This document shows positions 8,837-18,995 of a stretch of DNA of 64,000 bases, piece after piece. The DNA is from Nonomuraea sp. PA05 (GTDB lineage Bacteria > Actinomycetota > Actinomycetes > Streptosporangiales > Streptosporangiaceae). The notes below the pieces were generated by a model. It was not told the DNA's origin. It searched no databases and saw only the letters and a program-made list of their open reading frames with translations. The stretch lies in contig NZ_VSEY01000009.1 of NCBI RefSeq assembly GCF_008086045.1, forward strand, positions 186,001-250,000, given 5' to 3'. The first letter of the stretch is position 1; each line of letters begins with the position of its first letter. The position numbers and the translations under genes were made by a program.

Positions 8837-10387
8837 GTGCGTATCGGTATCGACGTGGGCGGCACCAACACCGACGCCGTCCTCCTGGACGGGCGGCAGG
8901 TGCTCGCCGCCGTCAAGACCAGCACCACCGCCGACGTCACGTCCGGCATCGTGGCCGCCATCGCGGGGCTGCAGGAGCAGCGGCCGTTCGACCCCGCGGA
9001 CGTGCGGGCGGTGATGATCGGCACGACGCACTTCATCAACGCCCTGGTCGAGGCGCGCAGGCTGGCGCCCACGGCGGCGCTGCGGCTGAGCCTGCCCGCA
9101 GGGGCGTCGCTGCCGCCGATGGTGGACTGGCCGGGACGGCTCATCGAGGCGGTGTCCGGGCGCGGTTACCTGGTGCACGGCGGTCACGAGTTCGACGGCA
9201 GGCACATCGCCGAGCTGGACGAGGCCGAGGTGCGCAAGGCCGCGGCCGACATGGGCCGGGCCGGGGTGCGCAGCGTCGCGATCACGTCGGTGTTCTCGCC
9301 GGTCAACGCCGAGTTCGAGGCGCGCGCCGCGGAGATCGTCGCCGCCGAGCTGCCGGACGCGGCGATCTCGCTGTCGTCCGAGATCGGCCGGATCGGCCTG
9401 CTGGAGCGGGAGAACGCCACCATCATCAACGCGGCGCTGCGCGAGCTGGCCGCGCACATCGTGGACGGCCTGGCCTCCTCGGTCACCGGGGCGGGCATCA
9501 CCGCGCCGCTTTACCTGAGCCAGAACGACGGCACGCTCATGGACGTGGACTTCGCCCGCCGCTACCCGGTGGCCACGTTCGCCTCGGGCCCCACGAACTC
9601 CATGCGCGGCGCCGCCGTCCTGTCGGGGCTCGACACCTGCGCGGTGGTGGACGTGGGCGGCACCACCAGCGACGTGGGCGTGCTGCGGCACGGCTTCCCG
9701 CGCGAGGCCACCACCGACGTGACCGTGGCCGGGATCCGTACGAACTTCCGCATGCCGGACGTGTTGTCCATCGGCATCGGCGGCGGCAGCCGGGTCCGCG
9801 ACGGAGCCGTGGGCCCCGACTCCGTCGGCTACGAGCTGACCTCCAAGGCGCTGGTGTTCGGCGGCGGCACGCTGACCGCCACCGACATCGCTGTGGCGGC
9901 GGGCCGGGCCGAGATCGGCGACCCCTCCCTCGTCGCGCACCTGGACAAGGGCCTGGTCGAGGCGGCGCTGCGGCGCATCGCGGACGACGTCGCCGACGTG
10001 GTGGAGCGCATGCGCACCTCCGCCGAGCCGCTGCCCGTCGTGGCCGTCGGCGGCGGCTCGGTGCTGCTGCCGGACGAGCTGGCCGGCGCGGGCGAGGTGC
10101 GGCGGCCCGAGCACTACGCCGTGGCCAACGCGATCGGCGCGGCCATCGCCCAGATCGGCGGCGAGGTGGACCGCGTGTACGCCGTGGAGCCCGGCCGCCG
10201 CGACGCCGTCGTGGACGCCGCCAAGCAGGAGGCCGTGGACCGGGCCGTGGCGGCCGGCGCGTCGCCCTCGACGGTGCAGATCGTGGACTTCGACGAGGTG
10301 CCGATCCCGTACCTGCCGGGCAACGCCACCCGGATCAGGGCCAAGGCCGTGGGCGAACTCCAGCTCACCGACGCGAAGGGACGCTGA
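8837..10387 (+). CDS. Hydantoinase/oxoprolinase-family protein (HyuA-like)
   Basis: 516 residues. Two actin-like ATPase phosphate loops are visible: GIDVGGTNTDAVLLDG near residue 4 and VVDVGGTTSDVGV further on, as in HyuA and oxoprolinase. The protein is shorter than typical ~700-residue HyuA and so is the compact type usually found beside DUF917 genes. I chose GTG 8837, preceded by GAGGGGA at 8824-8830, over GTG 8822. ATP-dependent ring opening of a hydantoin-like substrate is the family expectation. The gap to the next gene is 3 bp, indicating translational linkage. Confidence 0.87.
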   Translation: MRIGIDVGGTNTDAVLLDGRQVLAAVKTSTTADVTSGIVAAIAGLQEQRPFDPADVRAVMIGTTHFINALVEARRLAPTAALRLSLPAGASLPPMVDWPGRLIEAVSGRGYLVHGGHEFDGRHIAELDEAEVRKAAADMGRAGVRSVAITSVFSPVNAEFEARAAEIVAAELPDAAISLSSEIGRIGLLERENATIINAALRELAAHIVDGLASSVTGAGITAPLYLSQNDGTLMDVDFARRYPVATFASGPTNSMRGAAVLSGLDTCAVVDVGGTTSDVGVLRHGFPREATTDVTVAGIRTNFRMPDVLSIGIGGGSRVRDGAVGPDSVGYELTSKALVFGGGTLTATDIAVAAGRAEIGDPSLVAHLDKGLVEAALRRIADDVADVVERMRTSAEPLPVVAVGGGSVLLPDELAGAGEVRRPEHYAVANAIGAAIAQIGGEVDRVYAVEPGRRDAVVDAAKQEAVDRAVAAGASPSTVQIVDFDEVPIPYLPGNATRIRAKAVGELQLTDAKGR

Positions 10388-10390
10388 CAC

Positions 10391-11461
10391 ATGCGCGAGA
10401 TCACCCTGTCGGACCTGGACGACATCGCGACCGGCGCGGCCGTCCTCGGCACGGGCGGCGGCGGCGACCCGCACATCGGCCGCCTGCTGGCCGCCTCCGC
10501 CGTGCGCGAGTACGGCCCGGTGAAGCTCTGCTCCCTGGACGAGCTGCCCGCCGACGCGGCCCTCGTGCAGGTGGCCATGATGGGCGCGCCCACCGTCATG
10601 GTGGAGAAGCTGCCCTCGATCGACCAGGTCTCCGCCGCGGCGGGCGCGCTGAGCGGCTACCTCGGCAGCGGCCTGACCCACGTCGCCTGCGCCGAGGCGG
10701 GCGGCGTCAACTCGCTCATCCCGGTGGTCGCGGCGGCCCAGCTCGGGCTGCCGCTGGTGGACGCCGACGGCATGGGGCGGGCCTTCCCGGAGATCCAGAT
10801 GGTCCTGCCCACCCTGTACGGGGTGCGCGCCACGCCGATGGCCATCGCCGACGAGAAGGGCAACCGCGCCGTCCTGGACACCGTGGACAACCACTGGGCC
10901 GAACGCCTGGCCCGCTCGGCGACCATCGACATGGGCTGCTCGGCGATGATCAGCTCGTACGCGATGACGGGCGGCCAGGCCCGCGAGTCGCTCGTGCCGG
11001 GCACCCTCAGCCTCTGCGCCGAGCTGGGCGCGCTGGTGCGCGAGTCGCGGGCCGCGCACGCCGATCCCGTGGCCGCCGTGGTCGCGAGGCTGGGCGGCGC
11101 GACGCTGTTCACCGGCAAGGTGACCGACGTCGAGCGCCGCACCGTGACCGGCTTCGCCCGGGGCACCGCGACGCTGTCGGGCCTGGACGGCGACGCGGGC
11201 GGCGAGCTGACGCTGCGCTTCCAGAACGAGTACCTGGTGGCCGAGGTGGACGGCCGGGTGCGGGCGACCGTACCGGATCTGATCTGCACCCTGGACCGGG
11301 AGAGCGGCGAGGCCGTCACCACCGAGGCGCTGCGGTTCGGGCAGCGCGTGACGGTCATCGCCGCGCCCGCCGACCCGCGCTGGCACACGCCGGAGGGCCT
11401 GGCGCTGGCCGGGCCGCGGTACTTCGGCTACGACCTCGACCCCGTGAGGGCGGCCGGATGA
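10391..11461 (+). CDS. DUF917 family protein (S-Me-THD), copy A
   Basis: 356 residues of the DUF917 / S-methyl-thiohydantoin desulfurase family. The diagnostic glycine-rich VLGTGGGGDPHIGRLL lies near residue 18, and later VDADGMGRAFPEIQM and FTGKVTDVERRTVTGFARG. Family biochemistry is thin; members accompany HyuA-like proteins and are thought to act with them on hydantoin-type rings. The stop overlaps the next start as ATGA at 11458-11461, so the two DUF917 proteins should be made in equal amounts and may form a heteromer. Confidence 0.88.
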   Translation: MREITLSDLDDIATGAAVLGTGGGGDPHIGRLLAASAVREYGPVKLCSLDELPADAALVQVAMMGAPTVMVEKLPSIDQVSAAAGALSGYLGSGLTHVACAEAGGVNSLIPVVAAAQLGLPLVDADGMGRAFPEIQMVLPTLYGVRATPMAIADEKGNRAVLDTVDNHWAERLARSATIDMGCSAMISSYAMTGGQARESLVPGTLSLCAELGALVRESRAAHADPVAAVVARLGGATLFTGKVTDVERRTVTGFARGTATLSGLDGDAGGELTLRFQNEYLVAEVDGRVRATVPDLICTLDRESGEAVTTEALRFGQRVTVIAAPADPRWHTPEGLALAGPRYFGYDLDPVRAAG

Positions 11462-12552
11462 GCTGGGAGCTGACCGAGGCGGACCTGCCGGACCTGGCCA
11501 GGGGCGCCGCCGTGCTGGGCACGGGCGGCGGCGGCGACCCGTACGTCGGCCAGTTGCTGGTGCGCGAGGCCGTCCGCGAGCACGGCCCGATCACCGTGCT
11601 GGACCCGTCCGACCTGGACGACGACACGCTGGTCATCCCGACCGCCCAGATGGGCGCGCCGACGGTGGTGCACGAGAAGCTGCCGCGCGGCACCGAGCCG
11701 GTCGCCGCGCTGCGCGCGCTGGAGTCGCACCTGGGCAGGAAGGCCGGCGCGACGATGCCGATCGAGTGCGGCGGCATCAACTCGATGATCCCGCTGGTGG
11801 TGGCCGCCAGGACCGGCCTTCCGGTCGTGGACGCCGACGGCATGGGACGCGCCTTTCCCGAGCTGCAGATGGAGACGTTCGCGGTGTACGGGGTGCCGGG
11901 CTCGCCGATGGCCGTGGCGGGGGAGCGCGGCGAGACCGCGATCATCGACACCGGCGCGGACAACGCGCGCATGGAGTGGCTGGCGCGCGGCGTCACCGTC
12001 CGCCTGGGCGGCGTGGCGCACATCGCCGAGTACGCGATGACCGGAGCGCAGGTCAAGCGGACGGCGGTGCCGCGTACGCTGTCACTGGCCCGCACGGTGG
12101 GCCGCACGCTGAGGCAGGCCAGGGAACGCGCGGCCGACCCCGTCGCGGCGCTGGCCGAGGCGCTGCGCGACACCCTGTACGGGCACCTGCGGGTGCTGTT
12201 CAGCGGCAAGGTCACCGACGTCGAGCGGCGCACCGAGGCGGGCTTCGCGCGGGGCAGGGCGGCGGCGGTGTCGTTCGACGGGCGGCACGAGCTGGAGCTG
12301 ATGTTCCAGAACGAGCACCTGGTCGCGCTGGTGGACGGCGAGCCGCGCTGCATCGTCCCCGACCTGGTGTGCGTGCTGGAGTCGGAGCAGGCCGAGCCGA
12401 TCACCACCGAGAGCCTGCGTTACGGCCAGCGGATCACGGTCGTGGGCATCTCCACGCCCGCCCTCATGCGCACCCCTGAGGCGCTCGCGGTGTTCGGGCC
12501 CGCCGCGTTCGGCCTGCCGTACCCGTTCAGGCCCGTGGAGGAGGTCGCGTGA
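11458..12552 (+). CDS. DUF917 family protein (S-Me-THD), copy B
   Basis: 364 residues, clearly paralogous to copy A across the full length: VLGTGGGGDPYVGQLL, MGAPTVVHEKLP, VDADGMGRAFPELQM and FSGKVTDVERRTEAGFARG. It is translationally coupled to copy A through the ATGA overlap and is the last gene of the permease-hyuA-DUF917 operon. A third family member sits at 27421-28512. The role within the pair is unknown. Confidence 0.88.
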   Translation: MSWELTEADLPDLARGAAVLGTGGGGDPYVGQLLVREAVREHGPITVLDPSDLDDDTLVIPTAQMGAPTVVHEKLPRGTEPVAALRALESHLGRKAGATMPIECGGINSMIPLVVAARTGLPVVDADGMGRAFPELQMETFAVYGVPGSPMAVAGERGETAIIDTGADNARMEWLARGVTVRLGGVAHIAEYAMTGAQVKRTAVPRTLSLARTVGRTLRQARERAADPVAALAEALRDTLYGHLRVLFSGKVTDVERRTEAGFARGRAAAVSFDGRHELELMFQNEHLVALVDGEPRCIVPDLVCVLESEQAEPITTESLRYGQRITVVGISTPALMRTPEALAVFGPAAFGLPYPFRPVEEVA

Positions 12553-12576
12553 ACGGCGGCGGGTCGCTGTACGGTG

Positions 12577-12604
12577 GGCACACCTCAAGATCGAAAGGTG
12601 TGCC
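12577..12604 (+). promoter_or_regulatory. Perfect 9-bp-arm hairpin abutting the GDPD start codon
   Basis: GGCACACCT (12577-12585) and AGGTGTGCC (12596-12604) are perfect inverted arms separated by 10 bases. The right arm ends at the base before GTG 12605 and covers part of the GAAAGG ribosome-binding site. It may be an operator or an RNA hairpin limiting initiation. Confidence 0.55.
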
Positions 12605-13390
12605 GTGACAACCCCCCTCACCGCGTTACTGCTGGTCTCGTTACTCACCGCGCCGTCCGCCGCCGCCCTGCCCGCGTGCCCGCAGATCTTCGGGCACGGC
12701 GGCTACCCGACCGGCGCCAACGCCTGGGAACGCGACCAGATCCGCCAGCCCAACAACCCCACGGCCATCCGCCAGTACAAGGCCTGGGGCTCGGCGGGCG
12801 TCGAGGCCGACCTGCAGCTCACCAGGGACGGCACCAAGGGCGTCATGTGGCACAACACCTCCACCTGGGGGCTGACCGGCACGAAGAAGAACATCACCGA
12901 GATCTGGTGGGCCACGGGCGACACGAAGCTTCAGGGCCGCACCATCACCCGCGGCCCGTTCCAGGGCGAGAAGGTCCACACCTTCCGCGAGTGGCTTGCC
13001 GCGATGCGGTCGGCCGGCCTGGTCGGCCTGGTGGAGATCAAGCCCGAGGCCCGGCAGTCGCTGTTCAGCACGAACGCCACGATCAAGGCGCGGGCCTGGG
13101 CCGAGGTGCTCGACCCCGTCAAGGAGAACATCGGGTCGCAGGAGATCATCCTGTATTCCCACGACAGCGGGATCGCCGCCGAGCTGCGCAGCCGGGTGAC
13201 GGCCGCGGGCCTGACGCGGGTGCTGAGCGGCGGCCCGATCTGGCCCGACGTCACCAAGTGGGAGGAGCCGCCGCCCTCGTGGACGCTGAACGAGGCCGCG
13301 TGGAAGACGGCCCTGCAGAGCGGCGCCAGACGGATCGCCACCGACTACCCGGCCCAGCTCCGCAACTGGCTCGTGGGCAAGTGCCAGTGA
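12605..13390 (+). CDS. Secreted glycerophosphodiester phosphodiesterase (GDPD family)
   Basis: 261 residues starting at GTG behind GAAAGG. A signal peptide is visible (LTALLLVSLLTAPSAAALPA), so the mature protein starts near residue 22-24. GDPD features follow: the catalytic His in FGHGGYP, the metal/catalytic pair in VEADLQLTRDG, MWHNTSTWG and VEIKPEAR. It should hydrolyse glycerophosphodiesters, or a related phosphodiester, outside the membrane to release phosphate or alcohol groups. Whether it belongs to the preceding operon is unclear. It is convergent with the TetR gene, 18 bp away. Confidence 0.85.
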   Translation: MTTPLTALLLVSLLTAPSAAALPACPQIFGHGGYPTGANAWERDQIRQPNNPTAIRQYKAWGSAGVEADLQLTRDGTKGVMWHNTSTWGLTGTKKNITEIWWATGDTKLQGRTITRGPFQGEKVHTFREWLAAMRSAGLVGLVEIKPEARQSLFSTNATIKARAWAEVLDPVKENIGSQEIILYSHDSGIAAELRSRVTAAGLTRVLSGGPIWPDVTKWEEPPPSWTLNEAAWKTALQSGARRIATDYPAQLRNWLVGKCQ

Positions 13391-13408
13391 GCGTGCGCGA
13401 CCACCCCC

Positions 13409-14011
13409 TCAGCTGACCCCGGCACGGGCCGCCGCCAGCGCCGCCGCGGCGGCCCGGTCCGCGGCGGCCTCGTCGAGCGGCTCCCCCGTGTTGACCAGGG
13501 CGTAGTACAGGGGCGCGGAGACGGCGGCGATCACCCGGGCCGGATCCGTGCCCGCCGGCAGTTCGCCGCGCTCGATCGCGTCGGTGACGCAGCCCGACCA
13601 CTCCTCGATGCGCACGGCGTAGAAGCGGTGCAGCGCCCGCGCGGCCTCCTCGTCGCAGAGCGAGGCGGCGATCAGCGCCTTGAACAGGCGCCCCTGCCGG
13701 GGATCGGTCAGCGTCCTGACGACCAGGCGGGCGTTGTCACGCAGGTCCTCCCCCACGTCGCCGTTGCGGGCGCGCGGCAGCGAGGTCTCCGCCATGTTGT
13801 TGAGCAGGTCGGCGGCGAGCGCGCCCGGCGTGCCCCAGCGGCGGTAGACGGTGGTCTTCCCGACTCCCGCGAGGCGGGCGACGTCGCCGAGGTCGATGGC
13901 CTCGAACCCCTTCTCGGCCAGGGTGTCGCCGGCGGCCCGCAGGACCGCCTCGCGGACGCGGGCGGTGCGCCCGCCTGGACGGACGGCTCCGGGCTGTGGG
14001 TCGGCGGTCAT
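13409..14011 (-). CDS. TetR-family regulator next to a decayed efflux pump
   Basis: 200 residues. The HTH is RVREAVLRAAGDTLAEKGFE, then IDLGDVARLAGVGKTTVYRR. The C-terminal half resembles the AcrR-type ligand domain. I chose ATG 14011 because AAGGAG precedes it; the frame stays open upstream to 14161 but would run into the divergent pump gene. It diverges from the MFS gene at 14117, the usual arrangement for a drug-responsive pump repressor, but that pump has lost its middle, so the regulator may have lost its main target. Confidence 0.88.
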   Translation of the reverse strand: MTADPQPGAVRPGGRTARVREAVLRAAGDTLAEKGFEAIDLGDVARLAGVGKTTVYRRWGTPGALAADLLNNMAETSLPRARNGDVGEDLRDNARLVVRTLTDPRQGRLFKALIAASLCDEEAARALHRFYAVRIEEWSGCVTDAIERGELPAGTDPARVIAAVSAPLYYALVNTGEPLDEAAADRAAAAALAAARAGVS

Positions 14012-14035
14012 GACAGAACTCCTTATCGGGACACC

Positions 14036-14107
14036 GGTTCCCTTTAGACGGCTTATGGTGCTACTGTTCCCCCATCTTAACGGAACCAAAGACCCGTTTA
14101 CAGAGGA
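14036..14107. promoter_or_regulatory. Divergent promoter region with related inverted half-sites
   Basis: GGTTCCCTTTAG near 14036 and CTTAACGGAACC near 14086 form an inverted pair matching at 10 of 12 positions. A second imperfect dyad, TTAACGG-N10-CCGTTTA, overlaps the latter. These are reasonable binding sites for the TetR protein encoded to the left, but no footprint-like spacing allows a firm call. Confidence 0.35.
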
Positions 14108-14116
14108 AGCGCCGCC

Positions 14117-14802
14117 ATGACCACTACCGCCCCCTTGCCGCCACCTGCCCTTTCCGACCACCTGACCGGCCGGTTGAAAGTCACCCTCGCGGTGCTCCTG
14201 GTCGCCCAGTTCATGCTGGCCGTCGACTTCTCGATCCTCAACGTGGCCCTGCCCGCCATCGGCGACGACCTCGGCTTCACGCTGGCCGGCCTGCAGTGGG
14301 TCGCCACCGCCTTCGCCCTGTTCGCGGCCGGTTTCACCCTCTTGTTCGGCCGCGTCGGCGACCTGATCGGCCGCAAGCGCATCTTCCTCGGCAGCCTGGC
14401 GCTGCTCGGCGTGGCCTCGCTCGTCGGCGGCCTGGCTCCGACCCCGGAGTTGCTCATCGCGGCCCGCGTCGCCCAGGGCCTCGCGACGGCCGCCGCCACG
14501 CCCGCCGGGCTGGCCCTGCTCACCACGTCCTTCCCCGAAGGGCCGCTGCGGCGCAAGGCGCTGGGGCTCAACGGCGCCCTCATGTCCGCCGGGTTCACCG
14601 CCGGAGCCGTCCTCGGCAGCAGATCGGCATCACGATGGGGACGCCGATCATGTCCGCGATCGCCGCCGCGGCCACGGGAGGGGTGGTCTCCGCGGGGGCG
14701 ATCCTGCACGGGGTCACCGTCGCCATCGCGGCCAACACCGTCCTTGTCCTGGTGGGGGTGCTGATCGCCGCGATCTTCCTGCGGGGACGGCGAGTCGGGT
14801 AG
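14117..14802 (+). pseudogene. MFS drug efflux transporter (DHA2 type) with large internal deletion
   Basis: The first ~167 codons encode a normal DHA2 N-terminus: FMLAVDFSILNVALPAIGDD, a motif A-like FGRVGDLIGRKR and VAQGLATAAATPAGLALL. At about 14615-14622 the frame breaks, and a different frame continues with QQIGITMGTPIMSAIAAA and the last two membrane helices to the stop at 14802. Full-length relatives are about 450-500 residues, so some 250 codons of the middle are missing and the join is out of frame. The original frame ends in unrelated sequence at 14764. A functional pump is unlikely. Confidence 0.85.
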
Positions 14803-14827
14803 CCCGCGACACCTCCGCGTCTCAAAC

Positions 14828-14857
14828 TTGAACTACTCCAGATTGTGGCTGTATGTT
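14828..14857 (+). promoter_or_regulatory. furA promoter, probably leaderless
   Basis: TTGAAC (14828-14833), an 18-bp spacer and TATGTT (14852-14857) place the transcript start about at the A of the furA ATG (14864). No Shine-Dalgarno is present, which fits a leaderless mRNA. The AT-rich stretch in the spacer is a likely FurA operator by analogy with furA-katG loci. Confidence 0.55.
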
Positions 14858-14863
14858 GGCACC

Positions 14864-15292
14864 ATGGCGTCTGACCTCGAGGCGCAGTTGCGATCGGTCT
14901 CGTTACGAGTGACCCGGCCGCGGCTGGCCGTGCTCGCCGCGCTGCGCGACCACGCGCACATCGACACCGACACGGTGATCGCCCTGGTACGAGCGGAGCT
15001 CCCCAGGGTCTCCCACCAGGCGGTGTACGACGTGCTGCGCGCGCTGACCAGCGCGGGCCTGGTGCGGCGCATCGAGCCCGCCGGCGCGACCGCCCGTTAC
15101 GAGTCCCGAGTAGGAGACAACCACCACCATGTCGTGTGCCGTTCCTGCGGTGCGATCGCGGACGTCGACTGCACCGTCGGCCACGCCCCTTGTCTCACCC
15201 CCTCGGACGACCAGGGCTTCCTGGTCGACGAGGCGGAGGTGGTCTTCTGGGGCACCTGCCCCGACTGCGCGAACAGACGCGGTGCCCAATGA
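14864..15292 (+). CDS. furA: Fur-family redox/iron repressor of katG
   Basis: 142 residues. Winged-helix part: LRSVSLRVTRPRLAVLAAL through VSHQAVYDVLRALTSAGLVR. The metal-binding part has the HHH run in DNHHHVVCRSCGAIADVDC and a second CxxC (CPDC) near the C-terminus, so both structural zinc pairs are present. It lies 23 bp before katG on the same strand, the standard actinobacterial furA-katG unit in which oxidised or metal-free FurA releases the operon. I chose ATG 14864, which fits the promoter above and usual FurA length. Confidence 0.93.
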   Translation: MASDLEAQLRSVSLRVTRPRLAVLAALRDHAHIDTDTVIALVRAELPRVSHQAVYDVLRALTSAGLVRRIEPAGATARYESRVGDNHHHVVCRSCGAIADVDCTVGHAPCLTPSDDQGFLVDEAEVVFWGTCPDCANRRGAQ

Positions 15293-15303
15293 ATTGGCAG
15301 TTC

Positions 15304-15315
15304 GGAAGGAAATAA
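15304..15315 (+). promoter_or_regulatory. katG: Purine-rich stretch before katG
   Basis: An almost purely purine run with GGAAGGAAA immediately precedes the katG ATG and supplies its ribosome-binding site. In mycobacteria a similar polypurine element stabilises the processed katG mRNA; a shared function here is inference. Confidence 0.5.
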
Positions 15316-17592
<2,277 letters not shown>

Positions 17593-17611
17593 TCCGTCCG
17601 CAAGAAACGCC

Positions 17612-17644
17612 GAGCCCGGCCGAGCCTCGCGCCCGGCCGGGCTC
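17612..17644 (+). terminator. Hairpin terminator after katG (no U tract)
   Basis: GAGCCCGGCCG (17612-17622) and CGGCCGGGCTC (17634-17644) form perfect 11-bp arms with an 11-base loop, 20 bp after the katG stop. Such U-less hairpins are common at 3' ends in high-GC actinomycetes. Confidence 0.65.
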
Positions 17645-17646
17645 GC

Positions 17647-17700
17647 GCGCGTCCGGGTTCGGGCGCGTCCGGGTTCGGGCGCGTCCGGGTTCGGGCGCGT
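17647..17700. repeat. 16-bp tandem repeat, three copies
   Basis: GCGCGTCCGGGTTCGG is repeated exactly at 17647, 17663 and 17679, with a 6-bp partial fourth copy. It follows the katG terminator hairpin. The remaining ~160 bp before the next gene hold only the LacI promoter region, with TATAGT at 17823-17828 as a possible -10. Confidence 0.85.
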
Positions 17701-17864
17701 GGGCGGGCGCGTTGACGCCGGGTATGCGGCTCGTATAGCCGGTGCCGTCATCCTGACCAGATGACACGCAGGACGAGGGGCCGCGGCCACCGACGGCCCG
17801 CATTTCTGTCTTCCTCTGGTCGTATAGTGAGATCACGCGCGGTCCGGGATGATCAAAGGGAGCC

Positions 17865-18860
17865 ATGGCCAAGGTCGGAATCAGCGATGTCGCCGCCCGT
17901 GCCGGGGTCAGCGAAGCGACCGTCAGCCGCGTGCTCAACCGGAGGGGTGTGGTCGCCGCCACCACGCGGCGGGCCGTGGAGGACGCCCTGCGCGAGCTGG
18001 GATACGACCGGGGCGGCCAGAGCCAGCTCGTCATCGTCCTGACTCCCGGCCTGGCGCAGCCGTTCTTCGGGCGGCTCTGCGAGCTGATCGAGTCCGCGCT
18101 CGCTCCGCAGGGGTTCAAGGCCGTCGTGTGCTCCACGACGGTGGGCGGCCTCCAGGAGATCGACTTCATCACCTCGATGATGGACGTCGGCATCGCCGGA
18201 GCGGTCTTCGCCTCGGCCAGCAACACGCTGGACGGCGCCGATCCGGGCCCGTACCGGCTGCTGCAGGAGCGGCAGATCCCGTTCGTCTCGATGAACGGGG
18301 CGATCGAGGGCATCTCCGCGCCCAGTTTCTCCACCAACGACAAGGTGGCCGCGGCGCTGGCCGTCGAGCACCTGTGGGGTCTCGGCCACCGGCAGATCGG
18401 CATGATCGTCGGCCCGGTGGGCAACCGGCCGAGCGAGCGGCGGCTGGAAGGCTTCGTCGAGTCGATGACCGCGCTGGGCGTGGCCGATCCGCACCGCCAC
18501 GTCGTGCGCCAGGTGTACAGCGTCGAGGGCGGCATGTCCGCGGCGGAGACCCTGCTCGACCAGGGGGTGAGCGCCATCGTCGCGGCGAGCGACTACATGG
18601 CGCTGGGCGCGATCCGCACGGCGGGCAGGCGCGGCCTGTCGGTGCCCGGCGACGTCTCGGTGGTCGGCTACGACGACCACCAGCTCATGGGGTTCGTGGA
18701 GCCGCCGCTGACGACGGTCCGCCAGCCGATCGAGCGCATCTCGCAGGCCATCTCGGCGACGATGGTGCATCTGGTGAACCGGCGGCCGGTGCCGTCGGGT
18801 GAGCTGATGTTCGACCCGGAGCTGATCGTCCGGCGTTCGACGGCCGCTCCGCGCGCCTGA
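17865..18860 (+). CDS. LacI-family regulator of the downstream sugar locus
   Basis: 331 residues. The LacI helix-turn-helix and hinge are clear: ISDVAARAGVSEATVSRVLN at the N-terminus, followed by a periplasmic-binding-protein-like sensor domain with DYMALGAIRTAGRRGLSVPG and VSVVGYDDHQLMGFVEPPLT. ATG 17865 is preceded by GGGAG. It lies upstream of, and on the same strand as, an ABC importer and glycosidase genes, so it most likely represses them until the imported sugar binds. I could not identify its operator with confidence in the gap at 18861-18995. Confidence 0.92.
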   Translation: MAKVGISDVAARAGVSEATVSRVLNRRGVVAATTRRAVEDALRELGYDRGGQSQLVIVLTPGLAQPFFGRLCELIESALAPQGFKAVVCSTTVGGLQEIDFITSMMDVGIAGAVFASASNTLDGADPGPYRLLQERQIPFVSMNGAIEGISAPSFSTNDKVAAALAVEHLWGLGHRQIGMIVGPVGNRPSERRLEGFVESMTALGVADPHRHVVRQVYSVEGGMSAAETLLDQGVSAIVAASDYMALGAIRTAGRRGLSVPGDVSVVGYDDHQLMGFVEPPLTTVRQPIERISQAISATMVHLVNRRPVPSGELMFDPELIVRRSTAAPRA

Positions 18861-18957
18861 CGTCCTGCTGACGTATTTCTGCAAGGACACGACACAACCG
18901 TTTCCTGCTCTTAAGCATGTCCGCGCGCTTCTGCGGTGCAAGTTTATTGACGTGCCA

Positions 18958-18986
18958 TTGACGGGTTTGAAGCAGCTATGTAACAC
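18958..18986 (+). promoter_or_regulatory. Putative promoter of the glycosidase/ABC operon
   Basis: TTGACG (18958-18963), a 17-bp spacer and TAACAC (18981-18986) fit a sigma-70 promoter. The start point would fall within a few bases of the ATG at 18996, giving a nearly leaderless first gene with no Shine-Dalgarno. Confidence 0.5.
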
Positions 18987-18995
18987 TCGCTCCTC

